Source: Bacteroidales bacterium UBA1751
GTDB lineage: Bacteria > Bacteroidota > Bacteroidia > Bacteroidales > UBA932
Direction of reading: 5' to 3'
NCBI GenBank assembly: GCA_002315995.1
Contig: DCHN01000007.1
Coordinates: 724-5,891, forward strand
Length of the DNA: 5,168 bases
Position numbers and translations under genes: made by a program. How positions within the stretch are numbered: the first letter of the stretch is position 1; every line of letters begins with the position of its first letter. The notes under the pieces were generated by a model. The model searched no databases. It saw only the letters and a list, made by a program, of their open reading frames with translations, and was not told the DNA's origin. Shown in pieces: positions 1 to 5,168 of the stretch.

Positions 1-222
1 TCTGTAAAGATGGACAAGGAGTTTGACAAGATTGGACCTCTTTCAACAATGGCATTCGTTACTACAGTATGGATGACAATGTGTACAATTGCTGAGATTC
101 TTGAGGAGCGTGGCGTTAAGCTCTATATTCATCCTTCTCACAATGTTCCTGGTGACACCACTGCTCACGAGCGTCTTGCCGCTTGCATTGAGAAATACAG
201 AGAGGTTACTCAGAAATGCTAA
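1..222 (+). CDS. SIS-domain (sugar isomerase-like) protein, C-terminal fragment
   Basis: The frame is open from the left edge (reading S-V-K before the first Met at base 10) and ends at TAA 220-222, so this is the last 73 codons of a longer gene; the Met at base 10 is probably internal. Visible features are a G-P-x-S-T motif followed by a long hydrophobic helix, then E-R-G-V-K-L, then a P-S-H-N-x-P-G-D-x-x-A-H stretch and a final helix with a Y near the end. This order resembles the C-terminus of SIS_2/UPF0309-type sugar isomerase-domain proteins, where an S-T motif, a hydrophobic helix, a K-G and an S-x-N-x-x-G-G-D stretch occur in the same order. Such proteins bind phosphosugars or sugar-like ligands in the cytoplasm. 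The stop lies 6 bases before the next start, which indicates an operon and probable translational coupling with the creatininase-family gene. The catalytic or binding part lies outside the window, so the family call is moderate and no substrate can be given. Confidence 0.6.
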   Translation, partial: SVKMDKEFDKIGPLSTMAFVTTVWMTMCTIAEILEERGVKLYIHPSHNVPGDTTAHERLAACIEKYREVTQKC

Positions 223-228
223 TTTGGG

Positions 229-987
229 ATGTTCTCAAATTTTGACATAACCACTGCAAAGTGGGGAGATGTAAGGGCCATGTCGTCATACGATATGGCC
301 ATTCTTCCCTGGGGAGCTACTGAACCTCACAACTGGCATCTTCCATACTGCACCGATATGCTTACCGCTCAGGCCGTTGCCTTTGAGGTTGCACAGAAGG
401 CGCACGAGAGGGGAGTGAATGCCATGGTTCTTCCGGGTATTCCGTTAGGTTCCCAGAATCCGGGGCAGATTCAGCTTCCATACTGCATTCATACAAGTGC
501 ATCCACACAGTTTGCCATTCTTAAGGACGTGGTCAACTCCCTCAAACATCAAGGGATACATAAGCTTCTTATTATGAGTGGTCATGGTGGAAATCTGTTC
601 AAGGCTATGATAAGGGACCTGATGATTGAAGATCCCTCAATGGTCATTGCTCATAATGAGTGGTTCGCATTCGTTCCAAGAAAGGATTACTTTGAGGAGC
701 TGGACGATGACCATGCAGGAGAGCAGGAGACATCGGTAATGCTTCATTACTATCCGCAGTTGGTGAAGATGGAGATGGCGCAGGACGGGCATTACAGCAA
801 GTTTGCCATTGATGGCCTGAACCACAAGGTTGCCTGGTTGCCAAGGGACTGGTCAAAGGTTACCGAGAGCACAGGTGTGGGTGATCCTCGCAAAGCCACT
901 GCAGAAAAGGGCAGAAAGTATATGGAGGCGGTGATTCCAAAAATGGTTGATTTTGTGGTTGACTTTGCCACAAAAAGTATTTATTAG
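229..987 (+). CDS. Creatininase-family metal-dependent amidohydrolase/hydrolase
   Basis: This 252-residue protein has the usual length and fold signature of the creatininase superfamily: soluble cytoplasmic hydrolases with a binuclear metal centre. Residues 27-43 carry the metal motif P-W-G-A-T-E-P-H-N-W-H-L-P-x-x-T-D, giving likely ligands E32, H34 and D43. A second motif, S-G-H-G-G-N at 117-122, supplies H119. A third, D-D-H-A-G-E-Q-E-T-S at 160-169, supplies H162 and E167. Compared with Pseudomonas creatininase as I remember it, the metal ligand Glu122 is replaced by Gly121, as in most non-creatininase members, so E167 probably completes the site. True creatinine hydrolysis is therefore unlikely. 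Known family activities include creatininase, formamide deformylation, MftE peptide cleavage and hydrolysis of diketo-inositol (inosose) intermediates; the last would suit a SIS-domain neighbour but is only inference. There is no signal peptide. The ATG at 229 is chosen because it follows the upstream stop by 6 bases and keeps the N-terminal strand before the metal motif. A terminator follows. Confidence 0.9.
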   Translation: MFSNFDITTAKWGDVRAMSSYDMAILPWGATEPHNWHLPYCTDMLTAQAVAFEVAQKAHERGVNAMVLPGIPLGSQNPGQIQLPYCIHTSASTQFAILKDVVNSLKHQGIHKLLIMSGHGGNLFKAMIRDLMIEDPSMVIAHNEWFAFVPRKDYFEELDDDHAGEQETSVMLHYYPQLVKMEMAQDGHYSKFAIDGLNHKVAWLPRDWSKVTESTGVGDPRKATAEKGRKYMEAVIPKMVDFVVDFATKSIY

Positions 988-1006
988 AATACAGGCATGA
1001 AACTGT

Positions 1007-1045
1007 ATGGGCTTTCCTGAAACCTCGGGAAGGCCCATGTTTTTT
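1007..1045 (+). terminator. Rho-independent terminator after the creatininase-family gene
   Basis: The arms at 1007-1018 (ATGGGCTTTCCT) and 1027-1038 (GGGAAGGCCCAT) pair over 12 bp with two G-T wobbles around an 8-base loop, and six T residues follow at 1040-1045. It starts 19 bases after the hydrolase stop codon, the expected position for ending the SIS/creatininase transcript. This makes the following transporter genes a separate, or readthrough-dependent, unit. Confidence 0.85.
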
Positions 1046-1079
1046 GGTGGCTTTATGAACACGTTTTGTTGGTTTATGT

Positions 1080-1111
1080 GTTGCATTTTTTGTCAATTGT
1101 GCCTAAATTGC
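1080..1111 (+). promoter_or_regulatory. Weak candidate Bacteroidota-type promoter for the transporter pair
   Basis: The 89 bases between the terminator and the first transporter must hold a promoter if the pair is transcribed on its own. The best match to the Bacteroidota primary-sigma pattern (-33 TTTG, about 20 bases, -7 TAnnTTTG) is GTTG at 1080-1083, a 20-base spacer, then TAAATTGC at 1104-1111. The -33 box matches 3 of 4 bases; the -7 box keeps TA and the first two T of TTTG only. It would give a very short leader of roughly 15-20 bases. No operator or riboswitch is convincing here. This is a placement suggestion only. Confidence 0.22.
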
Positions 1112-1134
1112 AAAGATTTTTTTGAAACAATGTT

Positions 1135-2535
1135 ATGAGCACAGCGAAACAATTCTTGAACGACTATGCGTGGGCCAGGTGGACAGCTCTGGTTCTTATT
1201 GCATTGATGATGTTTTTCGGTTACATGTTTGTGGACGTTATGTCTCCTCTTCAGTCTCTTATTGAGGCACAGAAGGGCTGGACTCCGGATGTCTTTGGAA
1301 CATACGCCAGCGGAGAGTACATTCTCAATGTTTTCGGTTTCCTTATTATTGCGGGAATCATACTTGATAAGTGTGGAATACGTTTTACCGGTACTTTGAG
1401 TGCGTCATTGATGCTGCTTGGAGCCTGCATAAAACTTTATGCAATAAGTGACTGGTTTACTGGAAGCGCATTTGAAGGGTGGCTCAATTCCTGGTGGGTT
1501 TCAATGCCTGCAACTGCAAAGCTTGCGGCATTCGGCTTCATGATTTTCGGCTGCGGTTGCGAAATGGCCGGAACAACTGTTTCAAAGGCAATTGCAAAGT
1601 GGTTCAAAGGAAAGGAGATGGCTCTTGCAATGGGCCTTGAAATGGCTTTGGCAAGGGTGGGAGTCTTCACCATTTTCTCCATTTCACCTTGGATAGCTTC
1701 AAAATTCAATGCAAGTGTAGTTGCCCCTGTTGCTTTCTGCACGGTTCTTCTTCTTGTAGGTTTGATAACCTATGTTGTCTTCACCTTTATGGACAGCAAA
1801 CTTGACAAGGAGATGGGTGACGCCCTTGTAATTGAGAAGGAGGATGAGTTCAAGATAAGCGACATATTTGCAATATTCTCGAGCAAGGTTTTCTGGATTG
1901 TATCGCTTCTGTGTGTGCTTTACTATTCTGCCATCTTCCCGTTCCAGAGATATGCAACCAATATGTTGGAGAGCAACCTTGGCATAAGTGCCGAGAATGC
2001 GGCAAACATTTTCCGTTGGTTCCCTATGGGTGCTGCTGCAATAACACCGTTTCTGGGAAGTTTCCTCGATAGAAAAGGGAAGGGCGCAACGATGCTCATT
2101 TACGGTGCCATTCTAATGGTCTTCTGTGATTTGATATTTGCATTTGTGCTTCCTGCATTCCCTGAAAAGTGGATAGCATTCTCTACAATTGTCATTCTCG
2201 GAGTCTCTTTCTCCCTGGTTCCTGCTGCTCTTTGGCCTGCAGTTCCAAAGATTATTGAAGAGAAGGTTCTTGGAAGTGCATATTGCCTTATCTTCTGGGT
2301 TCAGAACATAGGTCTCTGCCTCTTCCCGGTACTTATTGGAAAGGTGCTCGCTGCAACAAACCCTGGCGTGAGCGAGGCCATTGCGGCCGGCGTTGAGGGA
2401 GCCCATTACAACTACACTGCTCCAATGTGCATTTTTGCATGCTGCGGCGTAGCGGCATTCTTCCTTGGCATTTACCTGAAGGTGCTGGATGCCAAGAAGG
2501 GTTATGGACTTGAGTTGCCTAATATCAAGAAATAA
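1135..2535 (+). CDS. MFS transporter, MFSD1-like, first of a tandem pair
   Basis: This is a 466-residue inner-membrane permease with about 12 hydrophobic segments, near residues 16-36, 60-78, 84-105, 127-149, 161-185, 194-219, 250-270, 292-312, 317-340, 346-368, 380-403 and 427-449, and a charged cytoplasmic central loop at about 220-248. The MFS loop motif after TM2 reads L-D-K-C-G-I-R (77-83), and its second-half counterpart is L-D-R-K-G-K (311-316). Residues 153-176 contain A-K-W-F-K-G-K, then A-M-G-L-E-M and A-R-V-G. Residues 360-395 contain S-L-V-P-A-A-L-W-P, L-G-S-A-Y and W-V-Q-N-I-G. Both blocks resemble the MFSD1 branch of the superfamily, whose mammalian member is a lysosomal dipeptide transporter. 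E143 (TM4) and R174 (TM5) are candidate substrate- or coupling-related charges shared with the next gene. The substrate is unknown; co-location with a SIS protein and a hydrolase suggests import of a catabolic substrate. The ATG at 1135 directly precedes the first TM region, and no Shine-Dalgarno sequence is seen, as is usual in Bacteroidota. At least ten cysteines lie in or near membrane segments. Confidence 0.88.
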   Translation: MSTAKQFLNDYAWARWTALVLIALMMFFGYMFVDVMSPLQSLIEAQKGWTPDVFGTYASGEYILNVFGFLIIAGIILDKCGIRFTGTLSASLMLLGACIKLYAISDWFTGSAFEGWLNSWWVSMPATAKLAAFGFMIFGCGCEMAGTTVSKAIAKWFKGKEMALAMGLEMALARVGVFTIFSISPWIASKFNASVVAPVAFCTVLLLVGLITYVVFTFMDSKLDKEMGDALVIEKEDEFKISDIFAIFSSKVFWIVSLLCVLYYSAIFPFQRYATNMLESNLGISAENAANIFRWFPMGAAAITPFLGSFLDRKGKGATMLIYGAILMVFCDLIFAFVLPAFPEKWIAFSTIVILGVSFSLVPAALWPAVPKIIEEKVLGSAYCLIFWVQNIGLCLFPVLIGKVLAATNPGVSEAIAAGVEGAHYNYTAPMCIFACCGVAAFFLGIYLKVLDAKKGYGLELPNIKK

Positions 2536-2553
2536 AAACTAATAAATAATATT

Positions 2554-3954
2554 ATGGAAAATCAAACTAAAACAATTAGTGCAAAAGCCTGCTGGCTTGC
2601 ACTTGCATGTCTGGTGGTTCCAATGTTCGGATCATATTTCTTTGATGATATGTTCTCAACGGTATCACAGATATTTCAGAACCCTGCAAACCTTCAGCTT
2701 GGATGGAATATGGGCAACTTCGGAATGTATGCCGGTGGTTACTCTTTCCTCTGCGTATGGGGCGGTCTCATTATATGCGGTGTACTTCTTGACAAGTACG
2801 GAGTAAGACTTGTAGGTTCGGTATTCGTTGGAATGATGCTCGTTGGCGCTGCCATTGTAACATACGCAATTTCAAACCCTTCATTTTCTCCAGCAACTTC
2901 GCTCTCTATTGCATACGTTGGATGCATGCTCTTCGGACTTGGAAGCGAGATTGCCGGTGTTGCGGTTACACGTTCAATTGCAAAGTGGTTCAAGGGTAGG
3001 AACATTGCTCTTGCAATGGGTCTTCAGCTATCAATTGCCAGAATCGGTACTGGTATTGCAATGATTCTTTCACCTGTTTTGGTGCTCAAGCATCATGTTG
3101 AGGGTGAGATGTTCATGCTCAACGAGACAAACAAACCGGCAATGTTCGGTCTTGCATTCATCTTCATTGGTGCAATTCTCTGGGCCATCTTCGTTGCAAT
3201 GGATGCAAACTTTGACAAGCAGGCCGGCATTGTAAGGACCAAGGGTGCTGTAAAGGAGGAGGACAAGTTCAAGTTCTCTGACATCATCACTGTTCTCAAG
3301 AACCCTAGATTCATTATGATTGCTCTGCTGTGCGTATTCTTCTACTGCTGTGTAATAAGTTTCAAGAAGTTCGGTACATCAATCATAATTCCTAGATTCG
3401 GCCTTGAGGACGGTCCAGCTGCAACAATGATTTCAATGATAGCATTCGCTCCTGTAATCTTCACTCCGCTTTTCGGAGCTCTTGTTGACAAGGTTGGTAA
3501 GGCTACCACCTGGATGATTTCAGGTGCAATAATGGTGTTCATTGCACATATCATCATTGGTTTTGCTCCATCTATGCAGGCATTCGGATACCTTTCAATC
3601 GTTCTCCTTGGAATAGGTTATTCACTTGTTCCTTCTGCAATGTGGCCTACAGTTCCAAAGATTATTCCAGAGAAGAACCTCGGTACAGCGTACTCACTAA
3701 TCTACTGGATTCAGAATATGGGTATGATGCTTGTTCCTCTTGCTGTTGGTGGCATTATGAAAAACATCATTACAGCGGACCCTGTAGCGGATGAGGTATC
3801 ATACGAGGCTCAGAAACTCACAGCAGCCGTAAATTCGGAGTATCTCTTTATAAGCCTTGGCATTGTTGCAATTTCAGTTGCAGTTCTCCTCTTCTTCAAC
3901 TCGAAGAAGCACCCTGAACTTATGATGGATGTTCCAAGCAAGCAGGTGAAATAA
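2554..3954 (+). CDS. MFS transporter, MFSD1-like, second of a tandem pair
   Basis: A second 466-residue, about 12-TM permease starts 18 bases after its paralogue. The spacer is A/T only apart from one C (taataaataatatt), so the two genes are almost certainly co-transcribed. Shared landmarks are L-D-K-Y-G-V-R after TM2 (79-85), G-L-G-S-E-I-A-G in TM4 (128-135, E132), A-K-W-F-K-G-R (143-149), M-G-L-Q-L-S-I-A-R-I-G (155-165, R163), V-D-K-V-G-K (311-316), S-L-V-P-S-A-M-W-P (357-365), L-G-T-A-Y (376-380) and W-I-Q-N-M-G (385-390). The G-L-Q-L-S-x-A-R-I-G string is closer to remembered MFSD1 than is the equivalent in the first gene. It differs from its partner in a shorter TM3-TM4 loop, an extra polar loop between TM5 and TM6 (about 179-195) and a basic K-K after TM7 (271-272). 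The frame ends at TAA 3952-3954, shortly before a bidirectional terminator. MFS membership is firm; the MFSD1-like placement is moderate and the substrate is unknown. Confidence 0.88.
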   Translation: MENQTKTISAKACWLALACLVVPMFGSYFFDDMFSTVSQIFQNPANLQLGWNMGNFGMYAGGYSFLCVWGGLIICGVLLDKYGVRLVGSVFVGMMLVGAAIVTYAISNPSFSPATSLSIAYVGCMLFGLGSEIAGVAVTRSIAKWFKGRNIALAMGLQLSIARIGTGIAMILSPVLVLKHHVEGEMFMLNETNKPAMFGLAFIFIGAILWAIFVAMDANFDKQAGIVRTKGAVKEEDKFKFSDIITVLKNPRFIMIALLCVFFYCCVISFKKFGTSIIIPRFGLEDGPAATMISMIAFAPVIFTPLFGALVDKVGKATTWMISGAIMVFIAHIIIGFAPSMQAFGYLSIVLLGIGYSLVPSAMWPTVPKIIPEKNLGTAYSLIYWIQNMGMMLVPLAVGGIMKNIITADPVADEVSYEAQKLTAAVNSEYLFISLGIVAISVAVLLFFNSKKHPELMMDVPSKQVK

Positions 3955-3970
3955 GCTATAAGCTGAAAAG

Positions 3971-3998
3971 AAAAAAAGCCGCGGTTGCGGCTTTTTTT
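3971..3998. terminator. Bidirectional intrinsic terminator between convergent genes
   Basis: A perfect 12-bp inverted repeat pairs AAAAAAAGCCGC (3971-3982) with GCGGCTTTTTTT (3987-3998) around a GGTT loop. It has a T-tract on the plus strand and, read from the other side, on the minus strand, so it can end both the transporter transcript and proA. On the minus strand the proA TAA (3999-3997) lies at the base of the stem, so the stop codon overlaps the terminator by two bases. Confidence 0.9.
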
Positions 3999-5168
3999 AT
4001 GCTCTGGTTTGTCCCTCTCCCTCAATGAGCCACTTGTAGGTGGTTATCTCCTCCAGGCCCATTGGGCCGCGTGGTCCGAGTTTCTGGGTGCTGATGCCTA
4101 TCTCGGCGCCAAGACCGAACTGCGCTCCGTCGGTGAAGCTTGTAGGTGCGTTCACATATACGCAGGCGGCATCAACCTCTCTCTGGAACTTCGATGCGGC
4201 GGCCGTGTCATCTGTTATGATGCATTCGCTGTGTCCCGAGCCGTGAAGGGCAATATGCTCAATGGCCTGCTCAATTGAGTCAACCACCTTCAGCCCCATC
4301 TTGTAGTCCATATACTCCCTGTCCCACCAGGGCGATAGATTATTCTCTCTGCCCGCGTAGCCCTTTCCGCAGGCGGCAATTGGTTCAAGGTAGGGATATT
4401 TTCCTTCGAGGGTTGAGAGTGATACACTATCGCAGTAGATTATTACATTTTTTTCAGCAAGAGGGGCGCAGAGGGCAGGAAGGTCGTTCAGACGCGATGA
4501 GTGCACAATGAGTGTGTCAAGGGCGTTGCATACGCTCACACGTCTGGTCTTCGCGTTAAGTACAATGCGTTGTCCCATCTCAAGGTCTGCCGATGCGTCA
4601 AAATATGCGTGAACTACACCGGCGCCTGTCTCTATGCAGGGTACCTTTGCGTTCTGCCTTACAAAGTCTATGAGTTTGCGGCCACCGCGCGGAATCACCA
4701 CATCAACGTATCCAACAGCCCCAAGCAGTTCACCTGCAGCTTCGTGGGTTGCTGGAAGAAGGTTTACGCAGTTGGTCTGAACACCACTCTCTTCAAGCAC
4801 ACTCTTTATAAGTGATACAGCTGCCCTGTTTGAGTTGTCGGCGTCCTTGCCACCCTTGAGAATGCAGGCGTTGCCGCTTTTGAAGCAGAGAGAGAAGACA
4901 TCGAAGGTAACATTGGGGCGAGCTTCGTAAATTACTCCAATTACGCCGAACGGTACGGATACTTTTCTCAGTTTCAAGCCGTTTGGAAGGGTTCTGCTTT
5001 CGAGGGTTTTTTCAAGAGGAGAGGGGAGTGAGGCAACGTGGCGCATGTCGGATGCTATATCCTCAAGCCGTTTGTCAGTCAGTTTGAGGCGGTCGTAGAG
5101 CGGGTTGCTCTGTTCCATTTGTGAGATGTCCAGTGCATTGGCGGCGAGAATCTCCTCCTTTGATGATA
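3997..5168 (-). CDS. proA: Gamma-glutamyl phosphate reductase (glutamate-5-semialdehyde dehydrogenase), N-terminus cut by window edge
   Basis: ProA reduces L-glutamyl-5-phosphate with NADPH to glutamate-5-semialdehyde, the second step of proline synthesis in the cytoplasm, after ProB. The frame is open to the right edge. Before the Met at 5118 sixteen more in-frame codons read S-S-K-E-E-I-L-A-A-N-A-L-D-I-S-Q, containing the conserved A-A-N-x-L-D of ProA, so that Met is internal and the true start lies outside. About 389 residues are visible, against about 415 for the family. Numbering from the internal Met, the landmarks are D-R-L-K-L-T (9-14), E-A-R-P-N-V-T (65-71), L-K-G-G-K-D-A-D (87-94), I-P-R-G-G (142-146), I-E-T-G-A-G (162-167), the catalytic-cysteine motif R-V-S-V-C-N-A (C197, codon 4530-4528), F-T-D-G-A-Q-F-G-L-G-A-E-I-G (328-341) and G-P-M-G-L-E-E-I-T-T-Y-K-W (351-363). 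All are intact. It is convergent with the transporters, so not in their operon. Whether proB lies upstream cannot be seen. Confidence 0.97.
   Translation of the reverse strand, partial: SSKEEILAANALDISQMEQSNPLYDRLKLTDKRLEDIASDMRHVASLPSPLEKTLESRTLPNGLKLRKVSVPFGVIGVIYEARPNVTFDVFSLCFKSGNACILKGGKDADNSNRAAVSLIKSVLEESGVQTNCVNLLPATHEAAGELLGAVGYVDVVIPRGGRKLIDFVRQNAKVPCIETGAGVVHAYFDASADLEMGQRIVLNAKTRRVSVCNALDTLIVHSSRLNDLPALCAPLAEKNVIIYCDSVSLSTLEGKYPYLEPIAACGKGYAGRENNLSPWWDREYMDYKMGLKVVDSIEQAIEHIALHGSGHSECIITDDTAAASKFQREVDAACVYVNAPTSFTDGAQFGLGAEIGISTQKLGPRGPMGLEEITTYKWLIEGEGQTRA

Noticed and set aside
637..1096. Minus-strand open frames over the end of the hydrolase gene and the terminator
   Set aside because: They are antisense to a well-supported gene, show no family resemblance, and two overlap in different frames.
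1046..1134. Possible riboswitch or leader RNA ahead of the transporters
   Set aside because: At under 90 bases and A/T-rich, it holds no recognisable aptamer core or second terminator/antiterminator pairing.
2579..2806. Plus-strand 75-codon frame inside the start of the second transporter
   Set aside because: It is a shifted-frame shadow of the transporter's first membrane segments with no independent signal.
1437..3557. Several minus-strand open frames of 70-101 codons within the two transporter genes
   Set aside because: Membrane-protein genes rich in hydrophobic codons commonly leave antisense frames open; these show no start context or recognisable domain.
3985..4815. Plus-strand open frames opposite proA (3985-4278, 4275-4511, 4501-4815)
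   Set aside because: They lie antisense to an intact, motif-complete proA, have low-complexity or cysteine-rich composition with no recognisable motif, and overlap one another.
1..5168. CRISPR array, tRNA/rRNA, insertion sequence, phage or defence genes
   Set aside because: No regularly spaced repeats, RNA gene cores, transposase frames or terminal inverted repeats were seen; nearly all bases are covered by metabolic and transport genes.
3955..5168. proA as a functional partner of the transporter locus
   Set aside because: It is convergent and insulated by a bidirectional terminator, so a shared role, for example in amino-acid or dipeptide use, is not supported beyond adjacency.

Overview
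The window looks like chromosomal DNA of a Bacteroidota bacterium, probably an anaerobic Bacteroidales from gut or rumen. Three things suggest this: the ProA sequence reads like Bacteroides-type ProA, start codons have A/T-rich leaders without clear Shine-Dalgarno sequences, and base composition is moderate and even throughout. This assignment is inference from remembered family sequences, not a database match.

Layout. (1) Bases 1-222 hold the 3' end of a gene whose product resembles the C-terminus of SIS-domain (sugar isomerase/phosphosugar-binding) proteins. (2) Six bases later, 229-987 encodes a creatininase-family metallohydrolase. A strong intrinsic terminator (1007-1045) ends this unit. 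(3) After a short intergenic region with only a weak promoter candidate come two tandem paralogous 12-TM major facilitator transporters, 1135-2535 and 2554-3954. They are 18 bp apart and both 466 residues long, and both carry sequence signatures that I recognise from the MFSD1 branch of the MFS. (4) On the opposite strand, 3997 to the right edge is proA (gamma-glutamyl phosphate reductase, proline synthesis), with its N-terminus outside the window. A perfect 12-bp bidirectional terminator (3971-3998) separates the convergent units and overlaps the proA stop codon.

How the genes may work together. SIS protein, creatininase-family hydrolase and two related permeases form a plausible small-molecule uptake and processing locus: the transporters import a compound (sugar-, cyclitol-, amino-acid- or dipeptide-like) and the cytoplasmic hydrolase and SIS protein act on it. 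The substrate cannot be read from the sequence. The terminator after the hydrolase means that co-transcription with the transporters is not assured. proA is ordinary housekeeping and is probably unrelated apart from adjacency.

I found no RNA genes, CRISPR arrays, insertion sequences, phage genes or attachment sites. The most unusual element is the tandem MFSD1-like transporter pair beside the SIS/creatininase-family pair. It is a candidate uncharacterised catabolic locus rather than a demonstrated new system.
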